Source: Halictus rubicundus (taxonomy: Eukaryota > Arthropoda > Insecta > Hymenoptera > Halictidae). Taken from it: 64,000 nt of DNA. Each line of letters opens with the position of its first letter. Positions within the stretch are counted from its first letter, which is position 1. The translations under genes were made by a program, and so were the position numbers. Where the stretch lies: NCBI RefSeq assembly GCF_050948215.1, contig NW_027488831.1:186001-250000 (forward strand), in the 5' to 3' direction. The notes under the pieces were generated by a model. The model ran no database searches. It worked only from the letters and a program-made list of their open reading frames with translations, and was not told where the DNA came from. Positions 1-13,300 of this stretch are shown here, piece by piece.

Positions 1-34
1 CTCTATCCTATCCTATCCTCTATCCTATCCTATC

Positions 35-72
35 TTCTATCCTACCCTATCATCTATCCTATCAAATCTCCT
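35..72 (+). repeat. Diagnostic CTACCC / CAAATCTCC marker block (first of ten)
   Basis: A TTCTATC monomer carrying CTACCC is followed by an ATCTATC monomer ending in CAAATC and then TCC. The CAAATCTCC form differs from the far commoner CAAATCCCC form, which makes this block a useful landmark. I located copies starting at 35, 1605, 10621, 19828, 27716, 37294, 45182, 46535, 49702 and 61127. The offsets between copies match those of the larger duplications (for example 19828 to 37294 is 17,466 and 46535 to 49702 is 3,167), so it inherits their history. Confidence 0.85.
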
Positions 73-306
73 ATCCTATCCTCTATCCTATCGTATCCTC
101 TATCCTATCCTATCCTCTATCCTATCCTATCCTCTATCCGATCCTATCCTCTATCCTATCCTATCCTCTATCCTATCCTATCCTCTATCCTATCCTATAC
201 TATCCCCTATCCTATCCTATCCTCTATCCTATCCTATCCTCTATTCTATCCTATCCTCTATCCTGTCCTATGCTCTATCCTATCCTATCGTCTATCCTAT
301 CCTATC

Positions 307-320
307 CTCTATCCTCTATC
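307..320 (+). repeat. Run of minimal 7-bp monomers
   Basis: Two consecutive CTCTATC units (one pentamer plus CT) precede a normal monomer. The same run occurs at 1877-1890 and 10893-10906 with two units. It has three units at 20100-20120, 27987-28007, 37566-37586 and 45453-45473. These are the shortest monomers I found, and their number differs between otherwise paralogous blocks. Confidence 0.8.
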
Positions 321-394
321 CTCTATCCTATCCTATCCTCTATCCTATCCTATCCTCTATCCTATCCTATCCTCTATCCTATCCTATCCTCTAT

Positions 395-554
395 CTGATC
401 CTATCCTCTATCCAATCCTCTATCCTATCCTATCCTCTATCCTATCCTATCCTCTATCCTATCCTATCCTCTATCTGATCCTATCCTCTATCCAATCCTC
501 TATCCTATCCTATCCTCTATCCTATCCTATCCTCTATCCTATCCTATCCTCTAT
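395..554 (+). repeat. 80-bp local tandem duplication
   Basis: Two CTGATCC sites, starting at 395 and 475, are each followed by the same run containing a CCAATCC 12-bp monomer and then normal monomers. The 80-bp spacing equals four 17-bp monomers plus one 12-bp monomer. The related copy at 1982 has a single CTGATCC site, so copy number differs between the paralogous blocks. Confidence 0.7.
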
Positions 555-613
555 CCTATCCTATCCTCTATCCTATCCTATCCTCTATCCTATCCTATCC
601 TCTATCCTGTCCT

Positions 614-2718
614 ATGCTCTATCCTATCCTATCCTCTATCCTATCGTATCCTCTATCCTATCCTATCTTCTATCCTATCCTATCCTCTATCCTATCCTAT
701 CCTCTATCCTATCCTATCCTCTATCCTATCCTATCCTCTATCCTATCCTATCCTCTATCCGATCCTATCCTCTATCCTATCCTATCCTCTATCCTATCCT
801 ATCCTATTCTATCCTATCCTCTATCCTATCATTTCCTGTATCCTATCCCATCCTCTATCCTATCCTATCCTCTATCCTATCGTATCCTCTATCCTATCCT
901 ATCTTCTATCCTATCCTATCCTCTATCCTATCCTTTCCTCTATCCTATCCTATCCTTTCCTGTATCCTATCCAATCCTCTATCCTATCCTATCCTCTATC
1001 CTATCGTATCCTCTATCCTATCCTATCTTCTATCCTATCCTATCCTCTATCCTATCCTATCCTCTATCCTATCCTATCCTCTATCCGATCCTATCCTCTA
1101 TCCTATCCTATCCTCTATCCTATCCTATCTTCTATCCTATCCTATCCTCTATCCTATCAAATCCCCTATCCTATCCTCTATCCTATCCTATCCTGTATCC
1201 TATCCAATCCTCAATCGTATGCTATCATCTATCCTCTATCCTATCCAATCCTCTATCCTATCCATTCCTCTATCCTATCATATCCTCTATCCTATAATAT
1301 CCTCTATCCTATCCTATCCTCTATCCTATCCTATCTTCTATCCTATCCTATCCTCTATCATATCAAATCCCCTATCCTATCCTCTATCCTATCCTATCCT
1401 GTATCCTATCCAATCCTCAATCCTACCCTATCATCTATCCTCTATCCTATCCAATCCTCTATCCTATCCATTCCTCTATCCTATCATATCCTCTGTCCTA
1501 TCAAATCCTCTATCCTATCCTATCCTCTATCCAATCATCTATCCTATCCTATCCTCTATCCTATCCTATCCTCTATCCTATCCTATCCTCTATCCTATCC
1601 TATCTTCTATCCTACCCTATCATCTATCCTATCAAATCTCCTATCCTATCCTCTATCCTATCGTATCCTCTATCCTATCCTATCCTCTATCCTATCCTAT
1701 CCTCTATCCGATCCTATCCTCTATCCTATCCTATCCTCTATCCTATCCTATCCTCTATCCTATCCTATACTATCCCCTATCCTATCCTATCCTCTATCCT
1801 ATCCTATCCTCTATTCTATCCTATCCTCTATCCTGTCCTATGCTCTATCCTATCCTATCGTCTATCCTATCCTATCCTCTATCCTCTATCCTCTATCCTA
1901 TCCTATCCTCTATCCTATCCTATCCTCTATCCTATCCTATCCTCTATCCTATCCTATCCTCTATCCTATCCTATCCTCTATCTGATCCTATCCTCTATCC
2001 AATCCTCTATCCTATCCTATCCTCTATCCTATCCTATCCTCTATCCTATCCTATCCTCTATACTATCCTATCCTCTATCCTATCCTATCCTCTATCCTAT
2101 CCTATCATCTATCCTGTCCTATGCTCTATCCTATCCTATCGTCTATCCTATCCTCTATCCTATCCTCTCCTCTATCCTACCCTATCATCTATCCTATCCT
2201 ATCTTGTATCCTATCCTATCCTCTATCCTATCCTATCCTCTATCCTATCACATCCTCTATCCTATCCTATCTTCTACCCTATCCTATCCTCTATCCTATC
2301 AAATCCCCTATCCTCTCCTCTATCCAATCCTCTATCCTATCCTATCCTCTATCCTATCCTCTATCCTACCCTATCCTCTATCCTATCCTATCCTCTATAC
2401 TATCCTATCCTCTATCCTATCCTATCCTCTATCCTATCCTATCATCTATCCTATCCATTCCTCTATACTATCCTATCCTCTATCCTATCCTATCCTCTAT
2501 CCTATCCTATCATCTATCCTATCCTATCCTCTATCCTTTCCTATCCTCTATCCAATCCTCTATCCTATCCTATCATCTATCCTATCCTATCCTCTATCCT
2601 TTCCTATCCTCTATCCTATCCTATCCTCTATCCGATCCTATCCTCTATCCAATCCTCTATCCTACCCTATCCTCTATCCTATCCTATCCTCTATACTATC
2701 CTATCCTCTATCCTATAA
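614..2718 (+). repeat. Block paralogous to about 18.92-20.97 kb
   Basis: Markers in this stretch reappear in the same order about 18.2-18.3 kb to the right: the ATGCTC marker at 614 corresponds to 18922, the rarer TATGCTATC site at 1219 to 19442, the CTACCC block at 1605 to 19828, and the TATAATATCC site ending at 2718 to 20965. The offset drifts (18,308, 18,223, 18,247) in steps that include whole 17-bp and 7-bp monomers, so the copies differ by monomer gains and losses. The same stretch occurs again in block B near 36.39-38.43 kb. Confidence 0.75.
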
Positions 2719-4216
2719 TATCCTCTATCCTATCCTATCCTCTATACTATCCTATCCTCTATCCTATCCTATCCTCTATCCTATCCTATCATCTATCCTA
2801 TCCTATCCTCTATCCTTTCCTATCCTCTATCCAATCCTCTATCCTATCCTATCATCTATCCTATCCTATCCTCTATCCTTTCCTATCCTCTATCCTATCC
2901 TATCCTCTATCCGATCCTATCCTCTATCCAATCCTCTATCCTATCCTATCCTCTATCCTATCCTATCCTCTATACTATCCTATCCTCTATCCTATCCTAT
3001 CCTCTATCCTATCCTATCATCTATCCTGTCCTATGCTCTATCCTATCCTATCGTCTATCCTATCCTCTATCCTATCCTCTCCTCTATCCTACCCTATCCT
3101 CTATCCTATCCTATCTTGTATCCTATCCTATCCTCTATCCTATCCTATCCTCTATCCTATCATATCCTCTATCCTATCCTATCTTCTATCCTATCCTATC
3201 CTCTATCCTATCAAATCCCCTATCCTATCCTCTATCCAATCCTCTATCCTATCCTATCCTCTATCCTATCCTATCCTCTATCCTATCCTGTCCTCTATCC
3301 TATCCTATCCTCTATCCTATCCTATCATCTATCCTGTCCTATGCTCTATCCTATCCTATCGTCTATCCTCTCCTCTATCCTATCCTCTATCCTATCCTAT
3401 CCTCTATCCTATCATATCCGCTATCCTATCCTATCCTCTATCCTATCCTATCCCCTATCCTATCCTATACTATCCCCTATCCTATCCTATCCTCTATTCT
3501 ATCCTATCCTCTATCCTATCCTATCATCTATCCTATCCTATCGTCTATCCTATCCTATCGTCTATCCTATCCTATCCTCTATCCTATCCTATCCTCTATC
3601 CGATCCTATCCTCTATCCAATCCTCTATCCTATCCTATCCTCTATCCTATCCTATCTTCTATCCTATCCTATACCCTATCCTATCAAATCCCCTATCCTA
3701 TCCTCTATCCTATCCTATCCTCTATCCTATCCTATCCTCTATCCTATCCTATCCTCTATCCTATCCTATCCTCTATCCGATCCTATCCTCTATCCTATCC
3801 TATCCTCTATCCTATCCTATCCTCTATCTTATCCTATCCTCTATCCTATCCTATCCTCTATCCTATCCTATCGTCTATCCTATCCTATCGTCTATCCTAT
3901 CCTCTATCCTATCCTATCCTCTATCCTATCCTATCCTCTATCCTATCCTATCCTGTATCCTATCCTATCCTCTATCCTGTCCTATGCTCTATCCTATCCT
4001 ATCGTCTATCCTATCGTCTATCCTATCCTCTCCTCTATCCTATCAAATCCCCTATCCTATCCTCTATCCTATCCTATCCTGTATCCTATCCAATCCTCAA
4101 TCCTATCCTATCATCTATCCTCTATCCTATCCTATCTTCTATCCTATCCTATCCTCTATCCTATCCTATCATCTATCCTGTCCTATGCTCTATCCTATCC
4201 TATCGTCTATCCTATA

Positions 4217-7200
4217 ATCTATCCTATCCTCTCCTCTATTCTATCCTATCCTCTATCCAATCCTATCCTCTATCCTATCCTATCCTCTATCCTATCCTCT
4301 CCTCTATCCTTTCCTATCCTCTATCCTATCCTATCCTCTCTCCGAACCTATCCTCTATCCAATCCTCTATCCTACCCTATCCTCTATCCTATCCTATCCT
4401 CTATACTATCCTATCCTCTATCCTATCCTATCCTCTATCCTATCCTATCATCTATCCTGTCCTATGCTCTATCCTATCCTATCGTCTATCCTATCCTCTA
4501 TCCTATCCTCTCCTCTATCCTACCCTATCATCTATCCTATCCTATCTTGTATCCTATCCTATCCTCTATCCTATCCTATCCTCTATCCTATCACATCCTC
4601 TATCCTATCCTATCTTCTACCCTATCCTATCCTCTATCCTATCAAATCCCCTATCCTATCCTCTATCCAATCCTCTATCCTATCCTATCCTCTATCCTAT
4701 CCTCTATCCTATCCTCTATCCTATCCTCTCCTCTATCCTACCCTATCATCTATCCTATCCTATCTTGTATCCTATCCTATCCTCTATCCTATCCTATCCT
4801 CTATCCTATCACATCCTCTATCCTATCCTATCTTCTACCCTATCCTATCCTCTATCCTATCAAATCCCCTATCCTATCCTCTATCCAATCCTCTATCCTA
4901 TCCTATCCTCTATCCTATCCTCTATCCTACCCTATCCTCTATCCTATCCTATCCTCTATACTATCCTATCCTCTATCCTATCCTATCCTCTATCCTATCC
5001 TATCATCTATCCTATCCATTCCTCTATACTATCCTATCCTCTATCCTATCCTATCCTCTATCCTATCCTATCATCTATCCTATCCTATCCTCTATCCTTT
5101 CCTATCCTCTATCCAATCCTCTATCCTATCCTATCATCTATCCTATCCTATCCTCTATCCTTTCCTATCCTCTATCCTATCCTATCCTCTATCCGATCCT
5201 ATCCTCTATCCAATCCTCTATCCTACCCTATCCTCTATCCTATCCTATCCTCTATACTATCCTATCCTCTATCCTATAATATCCTCTATCCTATCCTATC
5301 CTCTATACTATCCTATCCTCTATCCTATCCTATCCTCTATCCTATCCTATCATCTATCCTATCCTATCCTCTATCCTTTCCTATCCTCTATCCAATCCTC
5401 TATCCTATCCTATCATCTATCCTATCCTATCCTCTATCCTTTCCTATCCTCTATCCTATCCTATCCTCTATCCGATCCTATCCTCTATCCAATCCTCTAT
5501 CCTATCCTATCCTCTATCCTATCCTATCCTCTATACTATCCTATCCTCTATCCTATCCTATCCTCTATCCTATCCTATCATCTATCCTGTCCTATGCTCT
5601 ATCCTATCCTATCGTCTATCCTATCCTCTATCCTATCCTCTCCTCTATCCTACCCTATCCTCTATCCTATCCTATCCTCTATCCTATCCTATCCTCTATC
5701 CTATCCTATCTTCTATCCTATCCTATCCTCTATCCTATCAAATCCCCTATCCTATCCTCTATCCTATCCTATCCTCTATCCTATCCTATCCTCTATCCTA
5801 TCCTATCCTCTATCCTATCCTATCCTCTATCCGATCCTATCCTCTATCCTATCCTATCCTCTATCCTATCCTATCCTCTATCTTATCCTATCCTCTATCC
5901 TATCCTATCCTCTATCCTATCCTATCGTCTATCCTATCCTATCGTCTATCCTATCCTCTATCCTATCCTATCCTCTATCCTATCCTATCCTCTATCCTAT
6001 CCTATCCTCTATCCTATCCTATCCTCTATCCTATCCTATCCTCTATCCTATCCTATCCTGTATCCTATCCTATCCTCTATCCTGTCCTATGCTCTATCCT
6101 ATCCTATCGTCTATCCTATCGTCTATCCTATCCTCTATCCTATCCTATCCTCTATCCTATCCTATCCTCTATCCTATCCTATCCTCTATCCTATCCTATC
6201 CTCTATCCTATCCTATCCTCTATCCTATCCTATCCTGTATCCTATCCTATCCTCTATCCTGTCCTATGCTCTATCCTATCCTATCGTCTATCCTATCGTC
6301 TATCCTATCCTCTCCTCTATCCTATCAAATCCCCTATCCTATCCTCTATCCTATCCTATCCTGTATCCTATCCAATCCTCAATCCTATCCTATCATCTAT
6401 CCTCTATCCTATCCTATCTTCTATCCTATCCTATCCTCTATCCTATCCTATCATCTATCCTGTCCTATGCTCTATCCTATCCTATCGTCTATCCTATAAT
6501 CTATCCTATCCTCTCCTCTATTCTATCCTATCCTCTATCCAATCCTATCCTCTATCCTATCCTATCCTCTATCCTATCCTCTCCTCTATCCTTTCCTATC
6601 CTCTATCCTATCCTATCCTCTCTCCGAACCTATCCTCTATCCAATCCTCTATCCTACCCTATCCTCTATCCTATCCTATCCTCTATACTATCCTATCCTC
6701 TATCCTATCCTATCCTCTATCCTATCCTATCATCTATCCTGTCCTATGCTCTATCCTATCCTATCGTCTATCCTATCCTCTATCCTATCCTCTCCTCTAT
6801 CCTACCCTATCATCTATCCTATCCTATCTTGTATCCTATCCTATCCTCTATCCTATCCTATCCTCTATCCTATCACATCCTCTATCCTATCCTATCTTCT
6901 ACCCTATCCTATCCTCTATCCTATCAAATCCCCTATCCTATCCTCTATCCAATCCTCTATCCTATCCTATCCTCTATCCTATCCTCTATCCTACCCTATC
7001 CTCTATCCTATCCTATCCTCTATACTATCCTATCCTCTATCCTATCCTATCCTCTATCCTATCCTATCATCTATCCTATCCATTCCTCTATACTATCCTA
7101 TCCTCTATCCTATCCTATCCTCTATCCTATCCTATCATCTATCCTATCCTATCCTCTATCCTTTCCTATCCTCTATCCAATCCTCTATCCTATCCTATCA

Positions 7201-8400
7201 TCTATCCTATCCTATCCTCTATCCTTTCCTATCCTCTATCCTATCCTATCCTCTATCCGATCCTATCCTCTATCCAATCCTCTATCCTACCCTATCCTCT
7301 ATCCTATCCTATCCTCTATACTATCCTATCCTCTATCCTATAATATCCTCTATCCTATCCTATCCTCTATACTATCCTATCCTCTATCCTATCCTATCCT
7401 CTATCCTATCCTATCATCTATCCTATCCTATCCTCTATCCTTTCCTATCCTCTATCCAATCCTCTATCCTATCCTATCATCTATCCTATCCTATCCTCTA
7501 TCCTTTCCTATCCTCTATCCTATCCTATCCTCTATCCGATCCTATCCTCTATCCAATCCTCTATCCTATCCTATCCTCTATCCTATCCTATCCTCTATAC
7601 TATCCTATCCTCTATCCTATCATATCCTCTATCCTATCCTATCATCTATCCTGTCCTATGCTCTATCCTATCCTATCGTCTATCCTATCCTCTATCCTAT
7701 CCTCTCCTCTATCCTACCCTATCCTCTATCCTATCCTATCCTCTATCCTATCCTATCCTCTATCCTATCCTATCTTCTATCCTATCCTATCCTCTATCCT
7801 ATCAAATCCCCTATCCTATCCTCTATCCTATCCTATCCTCTATCCTATCCTATCCTCTATCCTATCCTATCCTCTATCCTATCCTATCCTCTATCCGATC
7901 CTATCCTCTATCCTATCCTATCCTCTATCCTATCCTATCCTCTATCTTATCCTATCCTCTATCCTATCCTATCCTCTATCCTATCCTATCGTCTATCCTA
8001 TCCTATCGTCTATCCTATCCTCTATCCTATCCTATCCTCTATCCTATCCTATCCTCTATCCTATCCTATCCTCTATCCTATCCTATCCTCTATCCTATCC
8101 TATCCTCTATCCTATCCTATCCTGTATCCTATCCTATCCTCTATCCTGTCCTATGCTCTATCCTATCCTATCGTCTATCCTATCGTCTATCCTATCCTCT
8201 CCTCTATCCTATCAAATCCCCTATCCTATCCTCTATCCTATCCTATCCTGTATCCTATCCAATCCTCAATCCTATCCTATCATCTATCCTCTATCCTATC
8301 CTATCTTCTATCCTATCCTATCCTCTATCCTATCCTATCATCTATCCTGTCCTATGCTCTATCCTATCCTATCGTCTATCCTATAATCTATCCTATCCTC
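4217..8400 (+). repeat. Tandem 2.28-kb and 1.89-kb sub-repeats
   Basis: TATAATCTATCC sites ending at 4217, 6499 and 8386 are 2,282 and 1,887 bp apart and are each followed by the same CTCTCC-type monomers. The ATGCTC marker with a following TTGTATCC site occurs at 2121, 4464 and 6746, giving steps of 2,343 and 2,282 bp. A distinctive monomer, CTCTCTCCGAACCTATC, starts at 4336 and 6618 (2,282 apart), and again at 22617 and 40083 in blocks A and B. Together these mark a 2.3-kb intermediate repeat that has expanded in tandem on the left side. Confidence 0.8.
4487..4925 (+). repeat. 218-bp local tandem duplication
   Basis: The TTGTATCC site at 4547 recurs at 4765, and the TATCACATCC site near 4592 recurs near 4810, both 218 bp apart. 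A TTCTACCC monomer, a CAAATCCCC pair and a CCAATCC monomer follow in the same order in each copy. The paralogous regions at 2204, 6829 and 12884 have only one copy, so this is a private expansion. Edges are approximate. Confidence 0.8.
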
Positions 8401-9021
8401 TCCTCTATCCTATCCTATCCTCTATCCAATCCTATCCTCTATCCTATCCTATCCTCTATCCTATCCTCTCCTCTATCCTATCCTATCCTCTACCCAATCC
8501 TATCCTCTATCCTATCCTATCCTCTATCCTATCCTATCCTCTATCCTATCATATCCTCTATCCTGTCCTATCCTCTATCCTATCCTATCCCCTATCCTAT
8601 CCTATCCTATCCTCTATCCTATCCTATCCTCTATCCTATCCTATCCTCTATTCTATCCTATCCTCTATCCTGTCCTATGCTCTATCCTATCCTATCGTCT
8701 ATCCTATCCTATCGTCTATCATATCCTCTATCCTATCCTCTCCTCTATCCTATCCTATCCTCTATCCTATCCTATCCTCTATCCTATCCTATCCTCTATC
8801 CTATCCTATCCTCTATCCTATCCTATCCTCTATCCTATCCTATCCTCTATCCTATCCTATCCTCTATCCGATCCTATCCTCTATCCAATCCTCTATCCTA
8901 TCCTATCCTCTATCCTATCCTATCTTCTATCCTATCCTATCCTCTATCCTATCAAATCCCCTATCCTATCCTCTATCCTATCCTATCCTCTATCCTATCC
9001 TATCATCTATCCTATCCTATC

Positions 9022-9065
9022 CTCTATCCTATCCTATCCTATCCTCTATCCTATCCTATCCTATC
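9022..9065 (+). repeat. Pair of 22-bp extended monomers
   Basis: Two successive monomers have four pentamers instead of three, each 22 bp from one CTCT to the next (9022-9043 and 9044-9065). The same doublet is found beside ATCTATC and CAAATCCCC monomers in several other blocks, for example near 15.26, 24.99, 32.73 and 49.51 kb. It shows that monomer length changes in whole pentamers. Confidence 0.8.
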
Positions 9066-10395
9066 CTCTATCCTATCCTATCATCTATCCTATCCTATCC
9101 TCTATCCTATCCTATCCTCTATCCTATCAAATCCCCTATCCTATCCTCTATCCTGTCCTATCATCTATCCTATCCTATCCTCTATCCTATCCTATCCTCT
9201 ATCCTATCAAATCCCTTATCCTATCCTCTATCCTATCCTATCCTGTATCCTATCCTATCATCTATCCTATCCTATCCTCTATCCTTTCCTATCCTCTATC
9301 CTATCCTATCCTCTATCCTATCCTATCCTCTATCCTATCAAATCCCCTATCCTATCCTCTATCCTATCCTATCCTCTATCCTATCCTATCATCTATCCTA
9401 TCCTATCCTCTATCCTATCCTATCCTATCCTCTATCCTATCCTATCCTATCCTCTATCCTATCCTATCATCTATCCTATCCTATCCTCTATCCTATCCTA
9501 TCCTCTATCCTATCAAATCCCCTATCCTATCCTCTATCCTATCCTATCCTCTATCCTATCCTATCCTCTATCCTATCCTATCCTCTATCCAATCCTCTAT
9601 CCTATCCTATCCTCTATCCTATCCTATCCTCTATCCTATCCTATCCTCTATCCTATCCTATCCTCTATCTGATCCTATCCTCTATCCAATCCTCTATCCT
9701 ATCCTATCCTCTATCCTATCCTATCCTCTATCCTATCCTATCCTCTATCCTATCCTATCCTCTATCCTATCCTATCCTGTATCCTATCCTATCCTCTATC
9801 CTGTCCTATGCTCTATCCTATCCTATCGTCTATCCTATCGTCTATCCTATCCTCTCCTCTATCCTATCAAATCCCCTATCCTATCCTATATCCTATCCTA
9901 TCCTGTATCCTATCCTATCCTCTATCCTATCCTATCCTCTATCCTATCATATCCTCTATCCTATAATATCCTCTATCCTATCCTATCCTCTATACTATCC
10001 TATCCTCTATCCTATCCTATCCTCTATCCTATCCTATCATCTATCCTATCCTATCCTCTATCCTTTCCTATCCTCTATCCAATCCTCTATCCTATTCTAT
10101 CATCTATCCTATCCTATCCTCTATCCTTTCCTATCCTCTATCCTATCCTATCCTCTATCCGATCCTATCCTCTATCCAATCCTCTATCCTATCCTATCCT
10201 CTATCCTATCCTATCCTCTATACTATCCTATCCTCTATCCTATCCTATCCTCTATCCTATCCTATCATCTATCCTGTCCTATGCTCTATCCTATCCTATC
10301 GTCTATCCTATCCTCTATCCTATCCTCTCCTCTATCCTACCCTATCCTCTATCCTATCCTATCTTGTATCCTATCCTATCTTGTATCCTATCCTA

Positions 10396-13300
10396 TCCTC
10401 TATCCTATCCTATCCTGTATCCTATCCAATCCTCAATCCTACCCTATCATCTATCCTCTATCCTATCCAATCCTCTATCCTATCCATTCCTCTATCCTAT
10501 CATATCCTCTGTCCTATCAAATCCTCTATCCTATCCTATCCTCTATCCAATCATCTATCCTATCCTATCCTCTATCCTATCCTATCCTCTATCCTATCCT
10601 ATCCTCTATCCTATCCTATCTTCTATCCTACCCTATCATCTATCCTATCAAATCTCCTATCCTATCCTCTATCCTATCGTATCCTCTATCCTATCCTATC
10701 CTCTATCCTATCCTATCCTCTATCCGATCCTATCCTCTATCCTATCCTATCCTCTATCCTATCCTATCCTCTATCCTATCCTATACTATCCCCTATCCTA
10801 TCCTATCCTCTATCCTATCCTATCCTCTATTCTATCCTATCCTCTATCCTGTCCTATGCTCTATCCTATCCTATCGTCTATCCTATCCTATCCTCTATCC
10901 TCTATCCTCTATCCTATCCTATCCTCTATCCTATCCTATCCTCTATCCTATCCTATCCTCTATCCTATCCTATCCTCTATCCTATCCTATCCTCTATCTG
11001 ATCCTATCCTCTATCCAATCCTCTATCCTATCCTATCCTCTATCCTATCCTATCCTCTATCCTATCCTATCCTCTATACTATCCTATCCTCTATCCTATC
11101 CTATCCTCTATCCTATCCTATCATCTATCCTGTCCTATGCTCTATCCTATCCTATCGTCTATCCTATCCTCTATCCTATCCTCTCCTCTATCCTACCCTA
11201 TCATCTATCCTATCCTATCTTGTATCCTATCCTATCCTCTATCCTATCCTATCCTCTATCCTATCACATCCTCTATCCTATCCTATCTTCTACCCTATCC
11301 TATCCTCTATCCTATCAAATCCCCTATCCTCTCCTCTATCCAATCCTCTATCCTATCCTATCCTCTATCCTATCCTCTATCCTACCCTATCCTCTATCCT
11401 ATCCTATCCTCTATACTATCCTATCCTCTATCCTATCCTATCCTCTATCCTATCCTATCATCTATCCTATCCATTCCTCTATACTATCCTATCCTCTATC
11501 CTATCCTATCCTCTATCCTATCCTATCATCTATCCTATCCTATCCTCTATCCTTTCCTATCCTCTATCCAATCCTCTATCCTATCCTATCATCTATCCTA
11601 TCCTATCCTCTATCCTTTCCTATCCTCTATCCTATCCTATCCTCTATCCGATCCTATCCTCTATCCAATCCTCTATCCTACCCTATCCTCTATCCTATCC
11701 TATCCTCTATACTATCCTATCCTCTATCCTATAATATCCTCTATCCTATCCTATCCTCTATACTATCCTATCCTCTATCCTATCCTATCCTCTATCCTAT
11801 CCTATCATCTATCCTATCCTATCCTCTATCCTTTCCTATCCTCTATCCAATCCTCTATCCTATCCTATCATCTATCCTATCCTATCCTCTATCCTTTCCT
11901 ATCCTCTATCCTATCCTATCCTCTATCCGATCCTATCCTCTATCCAATCCTCTATCCTATCCTATCCTCTATCCTATCCTATCCTCTATACTATCCTATC
12001 CTCTATCCTATCCTATCCTCTATCCTATCCTATCATCTATCCTGTCCTATGCTCTATCCTATCCTATCGTCTATCCTATCCTCTATCCTATCCTCTCCTC
12101 TATCCTACCCTATCCTCTATCCTATCCTATCTTGTATCCTATCCTATCCTCTATCCTATCCTATCCTCTATCCTATCATATCCTCTATCCTATCCTATCT
12201 TCTATCCTATCCTATCCTCTATCCTATCAAATCCCCTATCCTATCCTCTATCCAATCCTCTATCCTATCCTATCCTCTATCCTATCCTATCCTCTATCCT
12301 ATCCTGTCCTCTATCCTATCCTATCCTCTATCCTATCCTATCATCTATCCTGTCCTATGCTCTATCCTATCCTATCGTCTATCCTCTCCTCTATCCTATC
12401 CTCTATCCTATCCTATCCTCTATCCTATCATATCCGCTATCCTATCCTATCCTCTATCCTATCCTATCCCCTATCCTATCCTATACTATCCCCTATCCTA
12501 TCCTATCCTCTATTCTATCCTATCCTCTATCCTGTCCTATGCTCTATCCTATCCTATCGTCTATCCTATCCTATCGTCTATCCTATCCTATCCTCTATCC
12601 TATCCTATCCTCTATCCGATCCTATCCTCTATCCAATCCTCTATCCTATCCTATCCTCTATCCTATCCTATCTTCTATCCTATCCTATCCTCTATCCTAT
12701 CAAATCCCCTATCCTATCCTCTATCCTATCCTATCCTCTATCCTATCCTATCCTCTATCCTATCCTATCCTCTATCCTATCCTATCATCTATCCTGTCCT
12801 ATGCTCTATCCTATCCTATCGTCTATCCTATCCTCTATCCTATCCTCTCCTCTATCCTACCCTATCATCTATCCTATCCTATCTTGTATCCTATCCTATC
12901 CTCTATCCTATCCTATCCTCTATCCTATCACATCCTCTATCCTATCCTATCTTCTACCCTATCCTATCCTCTATCCTATCAAATCCCCTATCCTATCCTC
13001 TATCCAATCCTCTATCCTATCCTATCCTCTATCCTATCCTCTATCCTACCCTATCCTCTATCCTATCCTATCCTCTATACTATCCTATCCTCTATCCTAT
13101 CCTATCCTCTATCCTATCCTATCATCTATCCTATCCATTCCTCTATACTATCCTATCCTCTATCCTATCCTATCCTCTATCCTATCCTATCATCTATCCT
13201 ATCCTATCCTCTATCCTTTCCTATCCTCTATCCAATCCTCTATCCTATCCTATCATCTATCCTATCCTATCCTCTATCCTTTCCTATCCTCTATCCTATC

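Larger units (their letters stand above)
1..1963 (+). repeat. 1,570-bp offset duplication at the left edge
   Basis: Positions 1 to about 393 recur at 1571 to about 1963 with the same order of variant monomers: TTCTATC, a CTACCC monomer, an ATCTATC/CAAATCTCC pair, a TATCGTATCC site, CCGATCC, a TATACTATCCCC site, CTATTCTATCC, the CTGTCC/ATGCTC marker, and two 7-bp monomers. The offset rises to 1,587 just before the CTGATCC site (395 versus 1982), showing one extra 17-bp monomer in the right copy. The left copy is cut by the window edge, so its true start is unknown. The sequence between the copies (about 394-1570) is the same satellite with its own marker order, and much of it recurs near 18.9-19.6 kb. 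Confidence 0.85.
1380..10410 (+). repeat. 9.0-kb higher-order repeat, long form
   Basis: This segment is copied at about 10,396-16,640 in three collinear pieces with falling offsets. About 1,380-3,770 maps at +9,016 (for example 1605 to 10621, 2121 to 11137, 2718 to 11734). About 4,440-6,520 maps at +8,337, then at +8,119 after one 218-bp repeat (4765 to 12884, 5279 to 13398, 6499 to 14618). About 8,140-10,410 maps at +6,232 (8386 to 14618, 9672 to 15904, 10281 to 16513). The long form therefore contains internal material the other copy lacks. Boundaries are approximate because flanking monomers match everywhere. Confidence 0.8.

Noticed and set aside
1281..1300. TATAAT-like promoter boxes at TATAATATCC and TATAATCTATCC sites
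   Set aside because: These are single-base variants of the monomer, copied with the duplications, without a companion element or a gene downstream.
4336..4352. CTCTCTCCGAACCTATC as a possible insertion remnant
   Set aside because: It is a 17-bp monomer with several substitutions, in phase with its neighbours, and is copied at 6618, 22617 and 40083. There is no target-site duplication or foreign sequence.
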